Assembly: GCF_008905045.1 (NCBI RefSeq)
Contig: NZ_VWMY01000026.1
Location: 92,085-125,138 of the forward strand
Source of the DNA: Streptomyces albicerus
GTDB lineage: Bacteria; Actinomycetota; Actinomycetes; Streptomycetales; Streptomycetaceae
Length of the DNA: 33,054 nucleotides
Reading direction: 5' to 3'
Part shown: in pieces, positions 22,499 through 30,452 of the stretch
Numbering within the stretch: position 1 is the stretch's first letter
How the letters are laid out: every line of letters begins with the position of its first letter
Notes under the pieces: generated by a model
Database searches by the model: none
What the model was told of the DNA's origin: nothing
What the model saw: only the letters and a program-made list of their open reading frames with translations
Translations under genes and position numbers: made by a program

Positions 22499-23488
22499 AT
22501 GACGCAGACGCTCCCCTCCGCACCCCCGCCGACTCCAGCGGCACCCATCGGCGCGAGCCGTTTCCGCCGGGTGGTGCGGGCCGTCGCCATCGTCTCCTGT
22601 GTGCCGTATCTCTCCCTCAAGGTCGCCTGGCTGGCCGGCAGCCATGTCGGCATTCCCGAAGGCAGCTCACTCCTCGATGACCGGGCAGCGATGGCCGTGG
22701 CCAACGCGGCGACCGTGCTCCTGGACAGCGCCGTGATCGTGCTGGCGCTGCTGCTCACCCGGCCCTGGGGGCTGCGGGTACCCGCCTGGCTGCTGGCCTT
22801 CCCCATGTGGGTCGCGACCGGGCTGCTCGCGCCGATCATGACCGGATATCCGCTGCAGCTGATCGTCAAGGCGTTCGGCGGGAGCGTGAACAAGGCGGCG
22901 GACGCGGGCAAGGAGTCGTTCCTCGACGAGTGGGTGTTCGGGGTCGTCTACACCGGGTTCATCGTGCAGGGGCTCGCGCTCGGGACGCTGTTCGTGCTGT
23001 ACGCGCGGGACCGGTGGGGGCATCTGTGGCGGGAGTGGCCCGCCGGTCAGGGACGAGCCAAGCAGAAGGCAGCCGCTGTGGCCGCCGCGGTCCTCGCCCT
23101 GTTCCCCGCCACCCTGCATCTGCTCTGGGCCTGCGGTGCGACCACCGGACTCAATGACGCCCGCGCCGAGGACCGTCCGAGCGACTTCTACGTGCTGGAG
23201 GGCATGTTCGTCGTGTTCCTGGCAGCCGCCGTCACCGGCGCGTACCTGCTCGCGTTCCGCCGGCCCGGCCGCGCCCTGCCGGTCACAGTGCCGTTGGCCC
23301 TCGTCTGGATCGGCTCGGGCGCCGTGGCCTGCTGGGGCGGCTGGCTCTCGCTGGCGGGCCTCGTCGGTGTGGACGACATCGCCGAGCGCCCCGCGGCGCT
23401 GCTGAGCCTCGCCTACGCTGGTCAGATGATCGTCGGCATCCTCGTGGCGGGCGTCGGCGCGTCCGTCCTCGCGAAGCGGCCGACGTGA
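22499..23488 (+). CDS. Polytopic membrane protein coupled to a two-component system
   Basis: This ~329-residue protein has about eight hydrophobic segments (for example VVRAVAIVSCVPYLSLKVAWLAG, LDSAVIVLALLLTR, VPAWLLAFPMWVATGLLAP, MFVVFLAAAVTGAYLLAF, QMIVGILVAGVGASVLA). No transporter signature was recognised. A conserved-looking LIVKAFGGSVNKAADAGKESFLDEWVFG loop may face outside. ATG 22499 has GGGAG 10 bp upstream; GTG 22490 is too close to that site. The stop codon overlaps the histidine kinase start by 4 bp, so it is probably an accessory sensor or a partner of the kinase. Confidence 0.85.
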   Translation: MTQTLPSAPPPTPAAPIGASRFRRVVRAVAIVSCVPYLSLKVAWLAGSHVGIPEGSSLLDDRAAMAVANAATVLLDSAVIVLALLLTRPWGLRVPAWLLAFPMWVATGLLAPIMTGYPLQLIVKAFGGSVNKAADAGKESFLDEWVFGVVYTGFIVQGLALGTLFVLYARDRWGHLWREWPAGQGRAKQKAAAVAAAVLALFPATLHLLWACGATTGLNDARAEDRPSDFYVLEGMFVVFLAAAVTGAYLLAFRRPGRALPVTVPLALVWIGSGAVACWGGWLSLAGLVGVDDIAERPAALLSLAYAGQMIVGILVAGVGASVLAKRPT

Positions 23489-24747
23489 GAGCACTCGCCC
23501 GCGCCCTGTTCGGGCGGCGGACGCGTCGCCGGTGGATCCATCTGATCCTCGGCGGCGCGCTCGCCATGCCGTACGTCTTCGTCGGCCAGCTCATCGTCGG
23601 GCCGTTCACCAGCTCCACGAACCTGTTCAGCTCCCTGCCCCACCAGCTCCTCGCCTTCGCGGTCGGCCTGCCGCTCGCCGCGATCACCGCGCTGTTCCCG
23701 CTGACCCGGCCGATGTCGGTGGCCGCGGTACGGGCGCTGTGCGGGGTCGACGGCGACCGTCTCGCCGACGGGCCCGCGCGGACCCGGCAGGCGAAGGGGC
23801 GTACGGCGGCGTGGTTCACGCTGCACCTCGGGTTCGGCGGGGTCATCGCCGGGATGTCGCTCGCGACGCCGCCCTTCGCGGTGGTGCTGATCGCGCTGCC
23901 AGTCTACGTGGGGCTGCGCGACTCCCGGCCCGGTCTGCCCGAACTCCTCGACCACACCTGGGCGTTGGCGCTCTGCCCGGTCGCTGGCATGGCGATCCTG
24001 GCGGCCCTCGCCGGCTGCGCGGCGAGCGCGGGCGAGCTGCTGGCCCGCTGGGCGCCCGAGCTGCTCGGGCCGACCCCCGAGGACCGGCTCGCCGCCGCCG
24101 AGACCCGGGCCGCCGATCTCGCCGTACGCAACCGGCTCGCCCGCGAGCTCCACGACTCCGTCGGCCACGCGCTGAGCGCCGTCACGCTCCAGGCGAGCGC
24201 GGCCCGCCGGGTCCTGGACAGCGACCCGGAGTTCGTACGGGAGGCACTGGCCGCGATCGAGGACACCACGCGGCGTACGGTGGGCGAACTCGACGCGGTG
24301 CTCGGCGTGTTGCGGGATGCCGACTCCGCCGGCCGGGCCGCCACCACCGCGCCCGCGCCCACCCTCGCCGCCGACCTCGACGGCCTCCTGCGCCGCACCC
24401 GCGCGGGCGGACTCTCCGTGGCCGCCGCCGTGGAGGCGGACCCCGAGGCGCTCCCCCCGCTCGTCTCCCGCGAGGCGTACCGCATCGTGCAGGAGGCGCT
24501 GAGCAACGCGCTCAAGCACGCCGGCCCCGGGACATCCGTGACCCTCCGGATCGCCCTGGACGGCAAGGAGCTGGCCATCACCGCCGAGAATCCCGCGCCG
24601 CGGGCCGCCGTCTGCCGCCCCGGTGGCGGCCACGGGCTGCGCGGTATCGCCGACCGGGCCCGGCTCCTGGGCGGCACCACGGAGGCCGGCCCGGTGGACG
24701 AGGTGTGGCACCTGAACGTACGACTCCCCCTGGAAGGACCCGCATGA
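23485..24747 (+). CDS. Sensor histidine kinase (HisKA_3 / NarX-like)
   Basis: The 420-residue protein has about five hydrophobic segments in residues 15-190 and little extracellular loop, so it probably senses a membrane signal or a partner. The dimerisation domain holds the phosphorylated His at residue 223 in RLARELHDSVGHALS. The ATPase domain follows: REAYRIVQEALSNALKHAG as the N box (residues ~330-350) and GGGHGLRGIADRARLLGG as the G box (~377-394). GTG 23485 overlaps the previous stop in GTGA. The response-regulator gene overlaps its own end in ATGA. Confidence 0.95.
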   Translation: MRALARALFGRRTRRRWIHLILGGALAMPYVFVGQLIVGPFTSSTNLFSSLPHQLLAFAVGLPLAAITALFPLTRPMSVAAVRALCGVDGDRLADGPARTRQAKGRTAAWFTLHLGFGGVIAGMSLATPPFAVVLIALPVYVGLRDSRPGLPELLDHTWALALCPVAGMAILAALAGCAASAGELLARWAPELLGPTPEDRLAAAETRAADLAVRNRLARELHDSVGHALSAVTLQASAARRVLDSDPEFVREALAAIEDTTRRTVGELDAVLGVLRDADSAGRAATTAPAPTLAADLDGLLRRTRAGGLSVAAAVEADPEALPPLVSREAYRIVQEALSNALKHAGPGTSVTLRIALDGKELAITAENPAPRAAVCRPGGGHGLRGIADRARLLGGTTEAGPVDEVWHLNVRLPLEGPA

Positions 24748-25400
24748 CCATCCGGATCGTCCTCGCCGACGACGAGCGCATGGTGCGCACCGCCCTGCGC
24801 GCGATCCTGGCGGCCGAGCCCGACCTGGAGGTCGTCGGCGAGGCGGCCACAGGTGCCGAAGCCGTGTCCGTCGTCCGGGAACTCGAGCCGGACGTCGTCC
24901 TCATGGACGTCCGCATGCCCGAGATCGACGGCATCCGCGCCACCGAGCAGATCCTGGCGACCATGGCGGCGCCGCCCCGCATCGTCGTGGTGACGACCTT
25001 CGAGAACGACGCGTACGTGTACGAGGCGCTGCGCGCCGGAGCATCCGGGTTTCTGCTCAAGCGGGCCGACGCCGACGCGCTGGTCCAGGCCGTCCGGCTG
25101 GTGGCCAACAGCGACAGCCTTCTCTTCCCCTCGGCGGTGCGCGCGCTGGCCACCGAGTACGGGAGGGCGAAGACGGCACCGCCGCCCTGGGTGGCGAAGC
25201 TCACGGGCCGGGAGAACGAGGTCCTGCGGCTGATGGCGGCCGGACTGACGAACGCCGAGATCGCGGGCCGCATGGGTGTCGGGCCCGCGACGGTCAAGAG
25301 CCACGTGGCGGCCGTCCTGGCGAAGACCGGGACCCGGGACCGTACGCAGGCGGTGATCGCGGCGTACGAGGCGGGGTTCATGAAGGACGCGGCCTCATGA
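24744..25400 (+). CDS. Response regulator, NarL/LuxR family
   Basis: The 218-residue protein has a receiver domain with acidic residues D9/D10, the phosphorylated D55 in VVLMDVRMP, a Thr in VVVTTF and Lys in FLLKRADAD. The LuxR-type helix-turn-helix is at about 150-210 (LTGRENEVLRLMAAGLTNAE, then IAGRMGVGPATVKSHVAAVL). It would bind DNA after phosphorylation by the kinase it overlaps by 4 bp. The last six codons and stop belong to a 17-bp tandem repeat described separately. Confidence 0.96.
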   Translation: MTIRIVLADDERMVRTALRAILAAEPDLEVVGEAATGAEAVSVVRELEPDVVLMDVRMPEIDGIRATEQILATMAAPPRIVVVTTFENDAYVYEALRAGASGFLLKRADADALVQAVRLVANSDSLLFPSAVRALATEYGRAKTAPPPWVAKLTGRENEVLRLMAAGLTNAEIAGRMGVGPATVKSHVAAVLAKTGTRDRTQAVIAAYEAGFMKDAAS

Positions 25401-25446
25401 GGGACACGGCCTCATGAGGGACACGGCTTCATGAAGGGCACATGAG
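25379..25446 (+). repeat. 17-bp tandem repeat across the response-regulator stop codon
   Basis: Four units of 17 bp, starting at 25379, 25396, 25413 and 25430, follow CATGA(A/G)GGAC(A/G)CGGC(C/T)T; the last is diverged. The first unit covers the end of the response regulator. Because every unit holds ATGA, three mini-ORFs follow in a chain, each starting on the previous stop: MRDTAS (25397-25417), MRDTAS (25414-25434), MKGT (25431-25445). Confidence 0.9.
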
Positions 25447-25500
25447 AATTCGGGGTGGGAGGGAACGATCGGCTCCGTCCCGCTCGTCATCAAGAGCGGG

Positions 25501-26952
25501 ATGAACAAAACGATCAGGCGCGCCTCCGTCTTCACTCTGCTGCTCGTGCTCGCCCTGCTGGTCAGGGCGACCTGGGTGCAGTTCTACGAGGGCCAGGCGC
25601 TCGCGGAGGACAAGGACAACCGACGGAACGCGATCGAGCAGTACGCGTACCCGCTCGGGAACATCATCGTGGCCGGCGACGCGATCACCGGTTCCGCGCA
25701 GACGAAGGGCAGCGACCTAAAGTACAAGCGCACGTACACCGACGGCAGTCTCTACGCGGCCGTCACCGGCTACAGCTCGCAGGTGTACGGGGCCACGCAG
25801 CTGGAGGGCATCTACCAGGACCTGCTCGACGGCACGGACAACCGGCTGAAGAACCCCCTCGACACGGTCACCGGCAAGCGTGCCGACCCGGGTGACGTGA
25901 TCACGACGATCGACCCGGATGTGCAGAAGGCGGCGTACGAGGCGCTCGGCGACAACAAGGGCGCGGCCGTCGCGATCGACCCGAAGACCGGCAGGATCCT
26001 CGGCGTCGTGTCCACCCCGTCGTACGACCCCTCGGTGCTCAGCGCGGGCGACTCCGACGCCTGGAAGCAGCTGACCAGGGACGCCGAGAAGCCGATGACG
26101 AACCGGGCGATGCGCCAGCCGCTGCCTCCCGGCTCGACGTTCAAGCTGGTCGTCGCGGCCGCCGCGCTCGAGGACGGGCTGTACTCGTCGGTGGACGAGA
26201 AGACCACCAGCCCGAACCCGTACCCGCTGCCGGGTACGACCCGGGTGCTGGAGAACGAGAGCAAGTCGGCGCCGTGTGAGGACGCCACGATCCGCGTCGC
26301 GCTGCAGTACTCGTGCAACAACGTCTTCGGGAAGATGGCCGTCGACCTGGGGCAGGACAAGGTCAGGGCGATGGCCGAGAAGTTCGGCTTCAACGACGAG
26401 ACGCAGGACGTGCCGGTGCGGGCGTATCCGAGCGTGTACCCGTCGGACATGGACAAGTCGTCGACGGCGCTCACGGGCATCGGACAGTTCGACGTGACCG
26501 CGACGCCGTTGCAGATGGCCATGGTGTCGGCCGCCATTGCCAATGGCGGGAAGCTCGTTTCGCCGCACATGGTGTCGCAGATCAGTGATGCGGACGGCAA
26601 TGCGCTGGAGGACTACGACGACTCGACGGACACGAAGGAGATCGTCAGCTCGTCCACGGCCGAGCAGCTGCAGTCGGCCATGCAGACGGTTGTCGCCGAC
26701 GGTACGGGGACGAACGCGCAGATTTCCGGGGCGACGGTGGGTGGTAAGACCGGTACGGCTCAGCACGGTGAGAACAACAGCAAGACGCCGTATGCCTGGT
26801 TCACGTCGTACGCGAAGGATGACTCCAATGGCAAGGAGGTTGCCGTCGCTGTGATCATCGAGCAGTCGAATGCGGCGCGGTCCGAAGTCAGCGGGAATGG
26901 GTTGGCTGCGCCGGTTGCGAAAGCCATGATGCAGGCGGCGCTCAAGAGCTGA
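25501..26952 (+). CDS. Class B penicillin-binding protein (peptidoglycan transpeptidase)
   Basis: This 483-residue enzyme is anchored by one N-terminal membrane helix (ASVFTLLLVLALLVRATWVQ, residues 8-27) and crosslinks peptidoglycan outside the cell. The pedestal domain lies in residues 30-135. The transpeptidase domain shows S212-T-F-K215, S271-C-N and K416-T-G-T-A in the normal order and spacing, so it should be active and bind beta-lactams. No PASTA domains are present. The layout is that of actinobacterial PbpA/PBP2-like proteins, but without the usual FtsW and PknB neighbours. ATG 25501 follows GAGCGGG. It converges on the permease gene across a long inverted repeat. Confidence 0.94.
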   Translation: MNKTIRRASVFTLLLVLALLVRATWVQFYEGQALAEDKDNRRNAIEQYAYPLGNIIVAGDAITGSAQTKGSDLKYKRTYTDGSLYAAVTGYSSQVYGATQLEGIYQDLLDGTDNRLKNPLDTVTGKRADPGDVITTIDPDVQKAAYEALGDNKGAAVAIDPKTGRILGVVSTPSYDPSVLSAGDSDAWKQLTRDAEKPMTNRAMRQPLPPGSTFKLVVAAAALEDGLYSSVDEKTTSPNPYPLPGTTRVLENESKSAPCEDATIRVALQYSCNNVFGKMAVDLGQDKVRAMAEKFGFNDETQDVPVRAYPSVYPSDMDKSSTALTGIGQFDVTATPLQMAMVSAAIANGGKLVSPHMVSQISDADGNALEDYDDSTDTKEIVSSSTAEQLQSAMQTVVADGTGTNAQISGATVGGKTGTAQHGENNSKTPYAWFTSYAKDDSNGKEVAVAVIIEQSNAARSEVSGNGLAAPVAKAMMQAALKS

Positions 26953-26974
26953 GGGGGCGCGGGTGATCTGTTGA

Positions 26975-27142
26975 CTGCGGGCCCGTCGTGGCTTGTCGCG
27001 CAGTTCCCCCGCGCCCCTAGGGGGCCTGCGGGTCCCGGTGCCGCCACAGTCGCACAAGTCCTCGCGGCCCTAAAAGCCGACAGTTCCTCGCGCCCCGTAA
27101 GGGGCGCGGGGAACTGCGCGACCAGCCACATACAACCCGCAG
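26975..27142. repeat. Long inverted repeat with terminator hairpins between convergent genes
   Basis: The left arm at 26988-27018 (GTGGCTTGTCGCGCAGTTCC and on) matches the right arm at 27100-27129 in inverse orientation, with CTGCGGG (26975-26981) and CCCGCAG (27136-27142) outside. The right part has its own hairpin, CGCGCCCC-GTAA-GGGGCGCG (27089-27108). It is the same family as 19368-19408. The position between two convergent stops fits a two-way terminator. Confidence 0.8.
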
Positions 27143-27166
27143 CCGACCAGCCACCGCCGGAAGGCC

Positions 27167-28618
27167 CTACTTCACGTCCAGGATCTGTTCGATCGGGTCG
27201 ATGGCGAAGTACACGAGGAACAGCACCGACGTTCCCCACAGCAGCCAGTGAACGTCCTTCGCCTTGCCGAGCACCGTCTTGATCAGGACGTAGGCGAGGA
27301 ACCCCGCCCCGATGCCGTTGGTGATCGAGTAGGTGAAGGGCATCACGGCGATCGTCAGGAACGCCGGGATGGCGATCTCGTACCTGTCCCAGTCGATGTG
27401 CTTGACCTGGGTCATCATCAGGAAGCCGACCGCGACGAGGGCGGGGGCCGCCGCCTGGAGCGGGACGATCGTCAGGAGCGGGGTCAGGAACAGGGCGAGG
27501 GCGAAGAGCCCGCCCGTGACCAGGTTCGCGAACCCCGTGCGGGCACCCTCGCCGACACCCGCCGCCGACTCGATGTACGAGGTCGAGGAGGAGGACGAGG
27601 CCGCACCGCCCGCGACCGCCGCCGCGCCGTCGATGAGCAGGACGCGGCCGAGGTTGGGCACCTTGCCCTCCTCGTCCAGCAGTCCGGCCTCGGCGCTGAT
27701 GCCGACGACCGTGCCCATGGTGTCGAAGAAGTCGGACAGGATCAGCGTGAAGACCAGCAGTACGACCGTGATCACGCCGGCCTCGCCGAAGGCGCCGAAC
27801 AGGCTGAAGTCGCCGAGCAGTCCGAAGTCCGGTGAGGCCACGACGTCGTCGGGGACCTTCGGCGTGGTCAGGCCCCAGCTCTTGATGTCCGCGATCTCGT
27901 TGATGACGATCGCGACGATCGTCATGGTCACGATGCTGATGAGGATCGCGCCCTTGACCTTGCGGGCGAGCAGTCCGATGGTCAGCAGCACACCGAGGCA
28001 GAAGACGAGGATCGGCCAGCCGGCCAGCGCGCCGGTGCCGCCCAGCTGAACGGGAACGGTCGTGTTCGCGGCGTCCGGGATCCGGGTGACGAACCCGGCG
28101 TCGACGAAGCCGATGAAGGCGATGAACAGGCCGATGCCGACGCTGATCGCCTGCTTGAGCGGCTGCGGGATCGCGTGCATGACGGCCTCGCGCAGGCCCG
28201 TCACCACCAGGATGCAGATCAGCAGGCCTTCGAGGACGATCAGGCCCATCGCGTCGTCCCAGCTCATCAGCGGGGCGATCTGGAAGGCGACGACGGCGTT
28301 GAGGCCGAGACCGGCGGCGAGCGCGAGCGGCAGGTTGCCGCCGATGCCCATGATGATCGTCATCACGGCGGCCACCAGGGCGGTGGCGGTGACCAGTTGG
28401 ACGGTGTCGAGCTGTTCGCCGAACTTGTCCTTGGCGCTGCCCAGGATGATGGGATTCAGGACAAGAATGTAGGCCATCGTGAAGAACGTGGCGAAGCCGC
28501 CGCGTACTTCACGGGCGAAGGTGGAACCCCTGGCGGAGATCTTGAAGAACCGGTCGACGCTGTTCGCCGGGGGTGGTCCGGCGCCCGGCCGGTCTTCCAC
28601 CTTCTGCGTTTCGGACAT
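27167..28618 (-). CDS. NCS2 family purine permease (AzgA-like)
   Basis: This 483-residue membrane protein has 12-14 predicted spans. The N-terminal REVRGGFATFFTMAYILVLN is the hallmark of the AzgA (adenine/guanine/hypoxanthine) branch of NCS2. Other family segments are GLNAVVAFQIA, FFDTMGTVVGISAEAGLLDEEG (the conserved acidic half-helix that binds the purine) and SSSSTSYIESAAGVGEGARTG. It would import a purine base with protons. The start ATG 28618 follows GAGGAG. It lies next to the convergent penicillin-binding protein gene and divergent from the sigma gene; no purine enzyme is nearby. Confidence 0.95.
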   Translation of the reverse strand: MSETQKVEDRPGAGPPPANSVDRFFKISARGSTFAREVRGGFATFFTMAYILVLNPIILGSAKDKFGEQLDTVQLVTATALVAAVMTIIMGIGGNLPLALAAGLGLNAVVAFQIAPLMSWDDAMGLIVLEGLLICILVVTGLREAVMHAIPQPLKQAISVGIGLFIAFIGFVDAGFVTRIPDAANTTVPVQLGGTGALAGWPILVFCLGVLLTIGLLARKVKGAILISIVTMTIVAIVINEIADIKSWGLTTPKVPDDVVASPDFGLLGDFSLFGAFGEAGVITVVLLVFTLILSDFFDTMGTVVGISAEAGLLDEEGKVPNLGRVLLIDGAAAVAGGAASSSSSTSYIESAAGVGEGARTGFANLVTGGLFALALFLTPLLTIVPLQAAAPALVAVGFLMMTQVKHIDWDRYEIAIPAFLTIAVMPFTYSITNGIGAGFLAYVLIKTVLGKAKDVHWLLWGTSVLFLVYFAIDPIEQILDVK

Positions 28619-28864
28619 GGCGGATGCTCCTCGTTACCTGCGTGCTCAGTGTGCGGATGCTGGCTGGATTGTTCCCTCGTTGAACCGTTTTCAGGTTTTC
28701 CCCGTGTTACGGAATCGAGTTCGGCCTGCCATACGACGTTCGAAGCACTGTACGAGCGCCTGATACTCTCTCGGATCTCGCCCCACAGGGACACCGTTCC
28801 TTCACAGGCGCACCACAGGGGCTGTATACGCAGGCACCCGTGAGAGCCGTCAGGCGTACCGCGC

Positions 28865-28886
28865 AGGTATCGACAAGGTATCGACA
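28865..28886 (+). repeat. 11-bp tandem duplication next to a ribosome-binding site
   Basis: AGGTATCGACA occurs twice without a gap (28865-28875 and 28876-28886), and AGGAG follows directly as the ribosome-binding site of the sigma factor gene. It can change the leader structure or supply a regulator site; the function is unknown. Confidence 0.8.
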
Positions 28887-28900
28887 AGGAGAGGCCGCCC

Positions 28901-29467
28901 GTGGGCACTGTCGTCGACGACGCCGCCTCCGTGGAGTTCCACGACTTCTTTGAGCGGCACTATGCCGAACTGGCTCGTCTGGCTCATCTGTTGACGGGCG
29001 AGTCGGACGCCGCCGACGATCTGGCGGCGGACGCGCTGCTCGCGCTGTGGCACCGCTGGGACCGGGTGCGCGCGGCGGACCACCCGGTGGCGTACGCGCG
29101 CGGTGTCGTCGCCAATCTGGCGCGCAGCCGGATCCGCAGCGCGGTGCGCGAGCGAAGACGGATCACGCTGTTCTGGTCGCAGCGCGAGGACAAGACCGAG
29201 AACCCCGACATACCCGGCATGGTGGATGTTCAGGAAGCCCTGCGCAGACTGCCGTTCCGCAAGCGGGCGTGCGTGGTTCTGCGGCATGCTTTCGACCTCT
29301 CGGAGAAGGACACCGCGCTCGCCCTCGGTATATCGGTGGGTACGGTGAAGAGCCAGACGTCGAAGGGAATGGCGGAGCTGCAGCGGTTGCTGGGCTCCCA
29401 GGAAGCCCCGCGGCGGATGCACGCGGCGGCCCTGCGCGCCGGTGGAGCCGAAGGGAGGGAACGATGA
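28901..29467 (+). CDS. SigE family RNA polymerase sigma factor (ECF type)
   Basis: This 188-residue sigma factor has region 2 at residues 13-75 (FHDFFERHYAELARLAHLLTG, DDLAADALLALWHRWDRVRA) and region 4 at about 108-160 (LRRLPFRKRACVVLRHAFDL, then the helix-turn-helix ALALGISVGTVKSQTSKG). The layout is that of the streptomycete SigE-type family. GTG 28901 has AAGGAGAGG upstream. Its stop overlaps the next start in ATGA. The downstream gene encodes a membrane protein likely to hold it inactive, and two secreted pectin lyases follow. Confidence 0.93.
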   Translation: MGTVVDDAASVEFHDFFERHYAELARLAHLLTGESDAADDLAADALLALWHRWDRVRAADHPVAYARGVVANLARSRIRSAVRERRRITLFWSQREDKTENPDIPGMVDVQEALRRLPFRKRACVVLRHAFDLSEKDTALALGISVGTVKSQTSKGMAELQRLLGSQEAPRRMHAAALRAGGAEGRER

Positions 29468-30306
29468 AGGACGTGCACGAGGAGTTGCGCGCCCGGCTGC
29501 GGGACACGGCCGAGGCGTACGAGCCCGACCGCGCGCACATCCTGGCCCGCGTCGAACGCGGCATGGCCGGCACGGAGAGTGCCAGGCGTCCCTCCCCGCT
29601 GTCGTCCCCGCTCGGCTGGTTCCGCGTCGTCGGCGCCACCGCTGCCGCCGCGGGCGTGCTCGCGGTGGGGGGCTACGCGGTCGCCTCCGCGGTGAAGGGC
29701 GACGAGACGACCGACCAGACAGTCGCGGTCTCCCCGACCCCGGACCCGTCACCGGAGGCTACGAGCCGCGCCCCGATCCCGCCGGACCCGGCCAAGTCCT
29801 CGCCCCCGCCGGACAAACAGAGCACGCCGGGCTCCCCCACCGCCAAGCCCCAGGACTCCGCCCCGGCAACGCCGCCCGCGGACGCCGGCAACGAGGACGG
29901 CCCGCTGTGGTCGGACGGTTCGGTCGACCCGCACAGCAACGAGTTCTGGGCGCAGAGCAATGTGACCCTGAAGACGAGCAAGCAACTCAGCTCGCTCACC
30001 GTCGTGTTGAAGGTCAAGCAGACCGGCGGGGTCACCTCGACGGGCGCCTGGCGCTCCGCGCCGGAGGACGACTTCACGGTGACCGTCGGCGAGCAGGACG
30101 GCTTCCTCGTCTACACGTGGGTCCTGAAGCCGGGCCGTACGGTGTGGCCGGGCGAGTGGGTGTTCGCGGGTCAGTACGACCACGACCGCGGCGGGCGTGA
30201 CGCCGGGGACGACACGTACACGGCCGTCGCCCAGGCCGAGGACGAACAGCTGGGCGTGGCGGGCGACTTCTCGCGCAACGAGTCCGACGACGACGGCGAC
30301 TCGTAG
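29464..30306 (+). CDS. Membrane-spanning putative anti-sigma factor with large extracellular domain
   Basis: This 280-residue protein has four parts. Residues 1-50 are cytoplasmic and helical (MKDVHEELRARLRDTAEAYE), the usual size for a sigma-binding segment, although no zinc motif is present. Residues 54-78 are one membrane helix. Residues 84-145 are a Pro/Ser/Thr-rich linker that could cross the wall. Residues 146-265 are a beta-rich outer domain with several Trp (NEFWAQSNVTLKTSKQLSSL, TGAWRSAPEDDFTVTVG, YTWVLKPGRTVWPGEWVFAG) followed by an acidic end. I do not recognise the outer domain; the Trp-rich sandwich would suit carbohydrate binding. ATG 29464 overlaps the sigma stop, so the two are made together. 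A homologous family without sigma function cannot be excluded. Confidence 0.75.
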   Translation: MKDVHEELRARLRDTAEAYEPDRAHILARVERGMAGTESARRPSPLSSPLGWFRVVGATAAAAGVLAVGGYAVASAVKGDETTDQTVAVSPTPDPSPEATSRAPIPPDPAKSSPPPDKQSTPGSPTAKPQDSAPATPPADAGNEDGPLWSDGSVDPHSNEFWAQSNVTLKTSKQLSSLTVVLKVKQTGGVTSTGAWRSAPEDDFTVTVGEQDGFLVYTWVLKPGRTVWPGEWVFAGQYDHDRGGRDAGDDTYTAVAQAEDEQLGVAGDFSRNESDDDGDS

Positions 30307-30382
30307 AACCGGAAGCGCGGAAGCAGAAGCCCAGAACCGTAAACAAGCACAGAACCGGCGGCTGAAAAAACTTCCGACGCGC

Positions 30383-30410
30383 GGCAACCCCTTCCTTCCG
30401 GGTGGCGACC
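30383..30410 (+). promoter_or_regulatory. Possible ECF-type promoter before the pectate lyase gene
   Basis: GGCAACC (30383-30389) lies 16 bp before CGACC (30406-30410). AAC in the -35 and CG in the -10 with 16-17 bp between them is the common layout of ECF promoters. It lies 43 bp before the pectate lyase start, in the gap after the sigma/anti-sigma genes. Inference from spacing only. Confidence 0.4.
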
Positions 30411-30452
30411 AGGAGACGCAAGGTCTCTCCCCCCACCTGAAGGAATCGGGAC

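Noticed and set aside
19555..22911. A 1118-codon open frame on the minus strand across the aldehyde dehydrogenase, IclR, GNAT and membrane-protein genes
   Set aside because: It is a shadow of high-GC coding: low-complexity Arg/Gly/Pro-rich product, no domains, and it lies against four genes with clear family motifs.
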